From Saccharopolyspora shandongensis (GTDB lineage: Bacteria > Actinomycetota > Actinomycetes > Mycobacteriales > Pseudonocardiaceae): DNA of 64,000 nucleotides. A model generated the notes under the pieces. The model searched no databases. It had not been told where the DNA came from and saw nothing but the letters and a program-made list of their open reading frames with translations. This document shows, piece after piece, positions 9,501 through 21,500 of the stretch (position 1 is its first letter; each line of letters begins with the position of its first letter). Both the position numbers and the translations under genes were made by a program. Where the stretch lies: positions 62,001 to 126,000 of the forward strand of contig NZ_FNOK01000023.1 in the NCBI RefSeq assembly GCF_900106995.1, read 5' to 3'.

Positions 9501-12500
9501 ACACCCAGTCGGGTCTGTCGCTGATCTCGGCGCAGTACCACCTCCAGCAGCATCTGAACGCACGGGCGGGCGGTTCCGGTCAGGTGGTGCGCGCTCTCGC
9601 GATGTACGGTCCCGTTTGGGAAAAGGACGTCCATCACATCTACGACAGCATCGTCAACGACAGGTTCCTCGACAGCGTCCGCGTAACGGAGGAACGCCGG
9701 CGGTGGCAGTCGCGTTTCGACCTCATGCCGCTGCACCACCTGCACGAGTCCGGAGATGCGGCGGAGCGCGCGCTCGATCGGGAGGCATTCGGAGGGCTCG
9801 CCGAGTACGGCTCCTACAAGGTCCTGCGTGCACGTCCGGGCGACCCGATGCCGCGGCGGACCGACCGCCGTCCGCAGGACGGCTACAAGTTGCTCCAGCT
9901 CCTCGTCGACGACGTCCGGCGGGGGCCGGATCCGGACAAGGCCGCTCGGTTCGAAACCGATGACGCCTTGTCGGGGCCGCCGGGCATGGGCGGCGCGTTG
10001 CCGGCCGGTCTCGTGTCGGCCGAGCGGACGGGCATGGTGTCGGACGACTCGGTCGGCACGACGTGGGATCCCGCCGCGCCTGCCGCCGACTGGGATCCGG
10101 CCGGGGCGGCCAGGGACTGGGATCCCACCCGGGCGATCCAGGACTGGAATCCCGCCGAATCAGACGTGACGCGGGATCGCGAGGGCGGACAGACCGAGAC
10201 GCCGGCCCCTGTTGCGCAGCCGCCGGAAAACGATGTGCAGACGCCGACCGATACGCAGCAACCACCCGCCGGCGGGCGACTGGAGCAGGCCCGCGCCGAG
10301 CAGTGGAAACCGGCCGGCCCGATCGACGGCGCGGAGCTGCGGGCGAAGATCAAGGAACGCGTCGCCTCCGACGACGAGGTCCTGCAGCAGGTGATCGACA
10401 AGCAGTTCTCCGACGAGAAGCTGCAGGACAAGTGGTCGCTGTCGATGGAAGGCATGCACACCGAGAACCTCGGTCTGCACGCCGGGCGGGGCCCGGAGGT
10501 GACGCTCAAGGTCATCGACCTGACCGAGCCCACCGATCCGCACGAGATGACGGGCGAGACGACGACCGGCAGCGCCGGGCCCTCGGTGCGCTCCGGGGCA
10601 TCCAGCAGCCGGCCCACCATCGGCACCGGGGCGTTCGCGTTCCGGGTGCCGACGCCGTTCATCACCGTCGCCGGCCGGATCATGGGCCTGTCCGCGAACA
10701 GCCGCGGATCGGGCCTGAGCGCTTCCTCCGAGCACAAGACCTCGACGAAGGTCACCGAGCGCAACGCGGGCGCGATCGCCGCCGGCCACAAGGTGACCTA
10801 CCAGGTCGTCGTGCGCGAGGGGTACCAACGGCCGTGGAAGAGCGGTACCGAGTCGGCGGACACGGTGACGGTCGACGTGCCGCTGAAGTCGGTGCCGGCC
10901 GAATCCGACGGCGGCAAGCCGGGCCACCCGGACGCGATCGAACACGCGGAGTTCTCCGGAATCGGCGACATCTACCGCTCGGTGGAGAGCGCCATCGGCG
11001 GCAAGTTCGCCGAGAACGACCCCGAGGCCGGCCGGTTCCGCGACGTGCTGGACTCGCTGGGCGACCGCGATCAGGCCAGAGAGGTCTACGGTGGCCGGCT
11101 GTTCCTGGGATCCTTCGCCTTCAAGGGCGTTCGTTCCCCGATCGAGGTAACCCTCGCCGTGTCCGACGCGCGGCGGCTGAAACTGCCCACAGTGGACGGA
11201 ACCGTCGAGCGGACCAGCGAGGCGACCGGCAAGACCGGTTCGGACAGGTCGATCACGGCCAAGTCCGGTGGCACCGGGTTCATCGGCGGCGGCGACCCCA
11301 CCGCGGTCATCGGCGGTTTCATCGGCCCGATCGCGGAACGGGTCTGGACGGATTCCGCCAGCAGCGGCACGACCGAGTCCTTCGGGCACAAGACCAAGAC
11401 CAAATACGACGGCCCGCTGGACAAGCACCGGGTCGGCCACACCTTCGTCGTGGACATCAAGCGCCGCGATGGAAAGCCGCTCACCCCGCCTGACCGCAAC
11501 GGTGACGGTGAACAGCTGACCAAGAGCACGATCAAGACCGTCCCCGGCGCGGCGACGCTGTGGATGAAGCCGAGCAACGCCGCGAAGTACGGCTGGTCCG
11601 GCGACACGGCCCCGGCGCCTGTGCAGACGACGGACGCCGATGTGCGGACGAAGGACGCCAGTGCGCAGACGACGGCCCCGGCGAGGTCGAAGGAGGAGCT
11701 GGAACAGATACCGTACCGGGCCGACGCGCGTTACGAGATGCCCGACTTCACGGTGGACACGGTGGTCGGTCCCGCGCTGACACAGATCCAGGCGAAGCAC
11801 CAGCTCAAGTCGAACGACCTGGCGCGTGTCGCCAAGGAGTTCCGGAACTTCGTGCGCAAGCGCGGCAAGGACATCAACCAGGGCGGCGCTCGGTTCCCGC
11901 TGAGCGCGCATGTCAGGGGCGCCCCGGACATCTTCGTCAAGGGCACGATGCACAGCGCGGACGCCGAGCCCATCGACGCCGACAAGCGGGAGACCGCGAA
12001 GAGCGAAATCTCCGTCGGCCACTCCCGCGACGTCGAGATCGCCCGGGGCAAGACCGGCGCGACTGGCATCGCGGCCATGCTCTCCAGCGAGTTGGTCTGG
12101 CCGACCCTGAAGGGGCTCACCCGGCAGAAGATGGTCACCAACGCCGGGAAGATCAAGCAGAGCACCGGCCGCAAGCACGTCTTGTCCGCCAAGCGCCCGT
12201 TGGAGAACCTCCGGTACCCGACGAGCTTCGACATGTGGATGGGCGGCACCTGGTCCTCCCCGGGCGAGCGGATCGGCGTCAACGACCAGGGTGTCTCCGA
12301 GCTCATCGCGGACGTCAACGTGTCGGTGCCGGAACAGGTCGGTGTCGCGCTCGGCCAGCCGGCTACCAGCCACACCGAAGACTCTGCGCAGATGACGGAA
12401 ACCGGTGGGCAGACGACGGAAACCGGTGTGCAGACCACGGAAACCCGTGGACGGACTGCGGAAACCGCTGCTGAACCGGTCTGGCGAGATGGCACCGCGC

Positions 12501-15500
12501 CGGCGCCGGAACGCGAAGGCCTGTTGCCCGAGGGATTCCAGCTGGAGTCGGCCAGGCCCGTGCCCGGGTTGATGACGACCGTGGCGGGCATGCTGGGCAA
12601 GACCCCCGCGGCACACTGGAAGGAGTGGCTGAAGCTGCCGGTCATCGGGCGCAAGCCGGTCCGGTTCGACGAGCACAGCGGCCACCCGGTTCGTCCCGCG
12701 GCGCACGTGCAGAACGAACGCAACGCCGCGCTGAGCGCCCTGGAGAACTTCGCGAACGTGGACGCGCGGATGGCCCGGTTCGACCGCGCCGCCATGCGGA
12801 ACGGGCAGCACTCGGTGCATCTGAAGACCCACAACCACGGCGGACTTTTCGGGAGTCGTGAGCTGTTCGGTACCGCGGCCCTGCAGACGAAGCTGAGTAA
12901 CCCGACCATCGTGCGGCGCGACGACGACCACGAGTTCAGCGCGGAGGCGTACCGATCGACCGCGACGGCCCAGGGCGACAAGCGTGCGAAGGGGTGGCGC
13001 CTGGAAGGCGGCTTCACCCTCTTCTTGCCGGTCTTGCAGTTCCTTACGATGGGCATCGACTTCAGCGGCGATATCAAGCTCATGCGCGGCAAGTCCGGCG
13101 AGGTCGCCCAGAAGTCCAAGACGACCAAGAAGTACAGCCAACGTGGACGGCGCTACCTGGTCCGCTATGACGACACCCACCAGGTGCGGACCTCTGTGCG
13201 GCGACGCTGGCAGTCCGTCTTCCACTCGGTGCACGACGGCGCCTCCACCGACAAGGTCAAGTGGGTGCACGTGCCCGGGGCGAGGGAGGTCTGGGTCAAG
13301 GCCAGCGAGATCCACACGATCGGCGAGCTGACCGATGCCGACCTGGCCAAGCTGGAGCCGGAGGACGCCGCCCGGTACCGCAGGAACCACGTGGTCGCCG
13401 AGGAACGCGACGCCACGGACCAGACCGAGACGCCCGGCACCGAGAACACGGCGCCCGACAACGAGAACGAGACGTCCGACACTCAAACGAGCATGTCCGG
13501 CGAGCGTCCGGCCGTGCCGACCGGGCCGAACGGCAACGAGGTGCGGCCGCCCGCCAACGTCGGCCGCGGTCGCGGCGATGTCGGCATGCACCGGCCGGAG
13601 TCGGGCCGTGAACTGGCGGACAAGATCGCCGCGTCGATCACGAAGTGGACCCGGGAGCAGCGGGACGCCCGCGCTTTCCAGCCCGCCGGCCCGGAGAGCC
13701 TGGCGGACCGGATGGCCCGCGGGCTGCGTCGGGCGGCGAAGAAGGTGCTCGCACCACCCGGCATGAGCCACTTCGACGCCATCAACGACTCGATGCTGCA
13801 TGACGAGCTGGAACCGGTGCTCGGCTCTGGCGACGCGAACCTGGCGGTCGAGGAGATCATCAACGGCGGATGGCCGGTGTTCATGTCCGCCGACACGCCG
13901 TTCGGCAAGGTCGAGCAGCTCATCATGGTGCGCGGCCGGCTCGGCGACGGCAGTTACCACAACACGATCGACCGGACAGGTGAGGAGGGGCACGAGGTCA
14001 CCCGCCGGGAGACCGATGTAGCCGAGCGCCAGAAGTCGGCGGTGGTGGGCGTCGCGGCCATCTTCTACCCGTCGACCAAGAAGCACGCGAACTTGCACGG
14101 ATTCGCCGGGCAGGCGGGTTTCAGCAGCGACAAGGGGGACGAGTTCTCGAAGAAGCTGTCCGATGCCGTGACGATGCCCGTGGACGGCAAACACCACCAG
14201 TTCGCGCACGACCTGATCATCGACCAGCTCGACGTGTATCCGTACGCGAGCGCCGGGACCTACCGGAAGTTCCTCGCGGGCGTGTTCTCGCAGCCGACGA
14301 TGTTCGGCAAGCCGTGGCGCGCCGACCCGATCGTGCTGGAGGGCGCCGCGCGGTCCACGGTGCGTAGCGATGAAACGGTCGAGGAAGGCTTCTCGGAGCG
14401 CGCCCCGATCGCCGTGAAGCGAGGCGCGCTGCGAGTGTGGCAGGTCGGCAACGGCCGCCGGCCCGGGTTCTCGGACAACGCGATCGTGCACACCCGCTCG
14501 TTCGAGGCACCGAAGCTCCGCGCGAAGCTGAAGGGACTCATCGACGGCGAGCCGGACATCGGGCGGCCCGCGTTGCGCCCGGAGACGGCGAACCAGGTGC
14601 TCGCCGCGACGACGGCCGCGAAGATGCGCACCAACCTGCCGGCGGCGATGAAGTCGAACGGCTACGAGATCGAGATGGCGACCGGCGAGCTGGAAAAGCT
14701 GCGGGTCAGCGCGCACATCTACCGCCGCAGCCTGCTGAAGGTGCGGAAACAACCGCTGAAGAGGAGCCAGGGCACGGAGCACGGCGTGAAGTCGACGACC
14801 GAACGTCACTTCGGGGTGGTCCCCGGGGAGGTCGGGCAGATCCGTGAGGCGGCGATCGAAGAGTCGAACTTCCGGCCGATGCAACAGTTCCTCGAGGCCG
14901 AGAACGAGGTATTCGGCTTCAGCTCGGGGAACGAGCTCAGCGCCTCCTCCGGGACTACGGAGGACAGCGTCACCGAGACCAGTTACCTGGTCTCGGTGAC
15001 GCCCCGCTGGCGGCTCCGCCCGTACTACCGCGGCGACAACATCCCCAAGTTCTGGAAGGAGACCATCCGCACCGGCCCCGACGAGCCGATCGAGATGTGG
15101 GTCGACCGGCAAGGCCTGGCCGACCTCGGTTTCACCGACGATGACCTCAGAGCGGTCGAGGGCGACGAGACCCCGAAGCAGACCGAGCAGTCCCCGCAGA
15201 CCGAGCAGTCCCCGGAAACTGTCGACTTGCACCGCGGTGTCGACGACGCGCAGGTGACGGAGGACGAGACTGCTCGTACCGAGCGGACACCGGAACCCGA
15301 GTCGTCGTTCCCGCGCCTCACTCCCGACGACCGGACGTCGACGAGCCCGGAGCGGCACGAGGATTCCACCTCCCAGAACACGCTCCAGCAAACCCGGGAA
15401 ACGCCCGAACAACGGGAATTCCGGGCGCGCTACCCGGAGCTGTGGGGCGTCAACGGCGAGAAGTATGCGAACCAGGTTCCGGGGCACACCGAGAACTGCG

Positions 15501-18500
15501 GGCAGTCGCTGATCGCCGCCGAGCAGACGGTGGTCAATGCCCGGTCCGGCAACCGGGCGGGCGGCGTCACGGTGCCCGCGGCCAGCGGTCCGCCGATGAA
15601 GCTGGGCGAGCTGACGGAGCACTTCCGCGCGAAGGCTGTGACGGCGACCCAGGACCAGGTCGAGGCGCACATGAGCCGCCAGGACCCCGGCTCCATGGGT
15701 GCGGTCTTGCTGGAGAGCCGGGACGGCATGGTGCATGTCGTGATGGCCGAGAAGGGACCGGATACCCGCGAGGGCGCGGGAGACGGGCTGGTCGACTTCC
15801 TGGACCAGCAGAAGGCCGAGATGCTGGGCAAGGGCGCGCTCAAGGTGGTCGGCTTCATGCCGCTGCCGCGTACCGGTGCCAAACCGATGGACGGCGCGGA
15901 ACTCGACCCCGATCTGCTGGTCGGGGCGCCGTCTGGGAGCAGGCACACCGGCCTACGCGGCATGTTCAGCAGGCTGGCCCAGCGGCCGAGCCGGGAAGGG
16001 CGCGGTCCGGACAACACCGCTGACGCTGGTGGGCAGCGGGCTCCTGTCGGCGAAGCGGTGCGGGACAACGCCGGGCAGGGGGCCGCGCCGCGTAACAATC
16101 CGCGGCGCAGTGCCAATGGCAGGGCGCGGACGCTGGAGCGTCGGGACGACATGACCCCGGTTCGCGGCGAGCATGCCGGGGGAGATGCCCGTGAACGCGC
16201 GATCCCGGCGACGCTGCCGCCGCCTGGCTCCGGTGAACCTGAAACCGAGCCGCCCGCGCATGACGTCTTCACCGAGCAGTTCAGGACGCACTACTCCGCT
16301 TTGTTGACGGTGAACCGGCAGCGCTACGGGCAGCACGGCGGCACCGTGAACTCCGCGCACGCGGCGATCGCCGCGGCGCGGCAGCTCGGGATCGGCTCGA
16401 GCCCGGCCGGCGGTCAGACTGTGCGGGCGGAGCCCAACTTCACCGGAATCGACGCGAACGGCCGGCCGGTCCAGTTCACCGCGGATGCGGTGCGCCGTAC
16501 TCCGTTCACCCTCGATGTTCTCGCGGGAAATTACGGCTGGAGGTCCGAGGGGGCCAACGCCCGGATCGAAGCCGCGGTCAACGACGAGGCACGCAGAACG
16601 GGTTTCCAAGGCAGTCGCCCGGCCCTGCACCTGCGCCACGTGGCCGAGGATGTGCGTGACGGTGTGGTTCGTGGGCTCCGTTTCGACGCGGACACGGTGG
16701 CCAGGATGTACGACATCAGCCCTTACGAGGCCGGGCAATTGTTGTCGGCTGAGGCTCGCGCTCATGCGCGTGAGACCCGCAACGGTGCGGAGCCGGTCAG
16801 TGCGCGGGATCTGCAGGACTGGTACGGGATCGCTCCGGGTGAGGCGCGGCGCTATATCTATGAGGCCCGGAACCTTCCGGAGGATTCCGACGCGGAGTCT
16901 GTGCTGGGCGAGGACGAATACCGGGCCGTGTCCGCTTCTCAGGAGGCTGCCCCGCAGGCCCGGCAGGCTGTCCAGCAGGCGGAGCAGGCCTGGCAGGTTG
17001 CTGAGCGGGCTGCCGAGGAGGCTGTGCGGGCTGCGGAGCAGGCGCGGTTGGTCCGGCGGGCTGCCGAGCAGGCCCGGCGGGCTGCCGAGCAGGCCGAGCA
17101 GGCCGACCGGCGGGTCCGGCGGGCCCGGCTGGTCCGGCGGGCTGCCGAGCGGGCTGTCGAGCAGGCTCGGCAGGCTGCCTGGAAGGCTCAGCAGGCTGCC
17201 TGGGCTGCCGAGCAGGCTGCCCGGGAGACCCAGCAGGCCCTGCGGGCTGCCCAGCGAGCCCAGCGGGCCCTGCTGGCTGCCCAGCAGGTCGAGCAGGTTG
17301 CTCAGCAGGCCGAGCAGGCCCGGCTGGCTGCCCAGGAGGCTGCCGGGCAGGCCCAGCGGGCTGCCCGGCAGGCCGAACAGGCTCAGCAGGCTGCTCGGCA
17401 GGCGCAGGAGGTTGCTCAGGAGTTCCAGCTGGTTGTTCAGCAGACCGAGCAGGTCCAGTCGGCTCCGGTCCACTCCGCTGGCCAGGGTGGTGTGGCGCAT
17501 GTCGATGAGGGGCATGTCGCGGACTTGGATGACGGTGATCCGGGTTCGGAGTCTGATGATGAAGACGGGCCGGCTGCTCTTTCTGCGGCGAATCAGGAGT
17601 TTTTGGATGTTCATCCCGATTTGTGGGGTGTGAACGGTCCGCGTTACGCGGCTGGGTTGCCGGGTTATACGGAGAACTGTGCGCCGTCGTTGGTCGCGGC
17701 GGAAAAGACGCTGGTACGTAACGCGAAGATTGCCCGTGAGGGCGGGAATGCCGGTACTGCAAGGGATCTTCCGCTCGACGCTATCCCCGCGATGCCTAGT
17801 GGCTTGATGCCGTTGGGTCGGCTGGAGCAGGACCTGAACGCGTCCTATGAGGACGGTGTGGAGGACCACGCTGTGGAGGCGACTTATGACGAGGTCGTGG
17901 CGCACATGGGTGGTCATGAGGGTGAGGTGTGGGGTTCGGTAGTCCTGCGGGAGGGCGATGGTCCTGGGCACGTCATCTTGGTTCAGCGGACGTCGGATGG
18001 CCGTGTTCGTTTCGCCGACCAGCAGCAGGGAATCATTCCCAGGGAGGGGCTGCGTAATGTGGCCGGATTCCTGCCGCTGAGGCGTCTGGGTTCGAAGCCG
18101 ATGCCCGGCGAGCGGACGCGGATGGACCCGGACATGCTGGTCGGGGCGCCGGGTGGGAGCAGTTTCGGGCTGGACCGGAACGTCGGTGGCATGGCACGGC
18201 GCGGGAATTCCGCAGGGGGTTCCTCGCTGCGGGTGGACAAGCTGATGGAAACCCATGGCATCAGTGAGGAGCACGCCTTCGACCTGGTGGCGCCTGAGGT
18301 GTTCCAAGACGTACGCGACGCCGTGGCATGGCGCCGGGCTGACGGTCTTCGGAGCGTGGCCGAAAAGTACCAGATCAGCAAGTATCGGCTGCGCGGCGTG
18401 ATCGAGGACGTGGTGCTGGCGGATGTGCGCCGGGCCGCCAACGCCAGGCGCCCGTACAACGAGAATCTCGTGAATGAGAAGTACTATTTCATTCGGAGTT

Positions 18501-21500
18501 TCTACCCGCGCTTCGATGCCGCGCTGATCAGGAGAGCGGCGGTGATCGCGGATGTGCGTGAGTCGGCGGACAATGGCCGACGGTACACCGATGATGAGCT
18601 GGCTGCCAAGCACGCCATCACTCCCGGGATGGCAGCCGGGGCGATCAGGATCGCGGCGCTGGCGGATGTGCTCGAAGCGGTCGATTCTGGTGGCTGGCCC
18701 CACACTGCGGCCGAACTGGACGCGCGCTATGGCAGGGGACTCGTGTGGGGGTTCGAGGTGCGTGCGCTGGCAGCGTCGATGCGGGTGCACCCGTCGAAGG
18801 CCGACGAGCTCCTGGCATCGAGCCTCCCCAAGGTAGGCAGGATCACCGGGTTTCGGCCGGATGGTCCGGCCCCCGCTCCGGCAGGGGATCGGGAATTGCG
18901 GGCGCGGGCAGCTGTGCGTGCGGCGGCCGATAGCCGTGCCCCGATTTCCGCACGGGCACTGGCCGAGCGCTTCGGCGAGTCTGTGGAATGGGCCCAGGTT
19001 CAGATCAACGTGGCCGCGCACCGCGATGTGGTCGAGGCGATGGGGCGCCGGCAGCCTTACACCGTGCAGGCACTGGCCGCGAAGTACGGCATGAGCCACG
19101 ATTGGGCGCGTACCCGGATTCTCGATGCGCCTGTCATCGAGCGGGTCATGGGGCGTGCCGCACGGCAGGCCGCACAGCAGGCGGCTGCGAACGGGCGGCC
19201 GGTCGCTACCCGGGATCTGGCCGACCGGTACGGCATCAGTCTGGCGAAGGCCGAGGCGTCGATCGCCGATGCGGCGAAGCGGGATGTAGAGCGCCGTGCC
19301 CGGGAGGCCGATCCCATTGACGACAAGGAGCTGGCTCGCCGGTACGGCAAGTCCCTGGAATGGGCCGGTGACCAGATCTACGCCGCCGTGCGCGACGGGA
19401 TCGCCCGTTCGGTCCACCAGCGCCCGATCGGGCTCACCTATGACAGGGTGCGGAGGCGTTACCACATCGAGCAGGGCCGGTACGAGGATGCCATGCGCGA
19501 CGTCCTGCGGGCCGAAGTGGGAATTTCCGTGGGCTGGCGCAACACTGTCCCCTCCGAGGAGAAAGCGGACCGGTACGGGGTGGATGTCGGTGTCGTCGAT
19601 CGACTGGTCGACGAGGTGGCCGCGGACGAGGTGGCCGCGACCGCGGTCCTGGGCGCCCAGTACACAGTGGACCAACTGGCACGGCGGTTCGGCAAGGACA
19701 CCGGGTGGGCGCAGCGGCAAGGTGTCGTGGTCCCGAACGAACCGCGCCTGCGCTACGAACCGTACGCGGCGGCGGAGCCTCCGGCTTCCGGTTTGCTGGA
19801 CGATCCTCTCGGTTTGCTGGACGATCCGCCCACCTACGAGCAGTCGGTGATCGCGCTGCCGGAGCGCTATTCGCACCTGGCGGGGGTGAACAGGCCGGGA
19901 CACCGTGCGCACACCGTTGTCGAACTCGCCAGTAGTTCCGGTATCGGCGGCGGTTCTGTCGTCGGGCCTGTCGGCGGACCGCATAATGGTCCGGCCGGTG
20001 GGGCCCGTGTTGAGCCCGGTGGCGAAGGGTCCATGGTGGTCGACGGGGCGGTTCCGCCCGCCTATGAGCAGGCGGTGGTCACGGCTCGGGATTTCGTGGT
20101 GTCGGGTGAATCCGAGTCCTATGTGCGGGAGCACTACCCGTTTCTGGCGGGGGTGAACGGGCCGGGGCATCGTGCGGAGGGGCGTGCGGAGAACTGCGCG
20201 TACACGATGGTCGCGGGGGAGCGGACGCTGGCGAGTCTGCGGGACTTTGAGGCCGGTCGTGTGGGTGAGCTGACGCTGGAGATCGCGCGGCCTGGCGAGC
20301 CGATGAGGTTGGGGGAGTTGGAGGAGCTCCTCGGTGCGCACGCGGTGAAGGCGTCGTTCGGTGACGTGGTGGCGCACATGAACCGGTCGTTCGACGAGGT
20401 CACGCGGCGTGATGGCCGGCAGCCGGGGAGTATTTGGGGCGGGGCGCTGGTGCAGACCGGGCGCGGCAAGGCGCATGGTGTTTTCGTCGAGCGGCGCGCG
20501 GACGGGACGGTCACTTTCGTCGACCAGCACCGGAAAGTCGTCGCGGACGCGACGCAGGACGACGTGATCGGTTTCGTGCCGCTGACCCGCCTCGGTTCGA
20601 TGCCGATGCCCGGCGCGCGGATGGACAAGGACATGCTGGTCGGCGCTCCGCCCGGGACAAGGGGCGGGTCGCGCTGGCCCAAGCAGAAGTCCCTTGCAGC
20701 AGACGCATTCGAGGGCCGAGGGGTTTCCGGCACCCGGCGGCAGAACGCCGGCTCGAGGTCGAATGGTCTGAATGCGATCGCGCGGGATATCGATGCCCTG
20801 AGCGACTCGGACCGCAGTGCCTTCCTCCGTGATTCCCGGAACAGGTCGGCCAGCGATGTGATCACCGAGGCATTCGGTGGGCCGAAACGGGTGGCCGCGC
20901 TGGCTGACTGGTACTGGAAGGAGTCCTTGAGCAGGGCCGGGAAGCTGTTCGGGGCCGGAAGTTCGGGGAATCCCGTTCAGCAGTCCGCGCGCGAGGGGTC
21001 GGAGCCGAGCGCTGCGGAGCGGTTCTTCGCTCTGCCGGAACTGCAGCATTGGTGGGAGTTGAATCTTGCTGATGTGCTGACGTATGTCGCCCGGGCTTCG
21101 AACCAGCAGCTGGTGCGTTACCTCGGCCCGGTCCGCGCAGCCGAATTGCTGGGTCCTGATGACAGAGTCGTCGAAGAGCTGGGGTTCGAAGACCCTGTAA
21201 AGGTGATGTGGAAAGTGCTCGGGGCACGGGATGTGCTGGCCAAGCCCCATGCTTCTAGGCTGCGGCTGGGTGTTCTGCGGGCGATCGCGGACGAGCTCCT
21301 TCAGCCGGAGCCGTCCACGGCGCGGCCGGAGACGCCCGTGGAGTTGGTGTGGAGCGAGGACGGGATCTCGGCGGCGGCGGACCGTTTTGCGTGGACGTTC
21401 GCTACGAAGGGCGATGAGATCCAGTCCGGCGCGTACGAAACGTGGGACCGGATGAAATCCGAGGTCTCGCATCTCCATCCCGAATCGCAGCGGATTCTGG

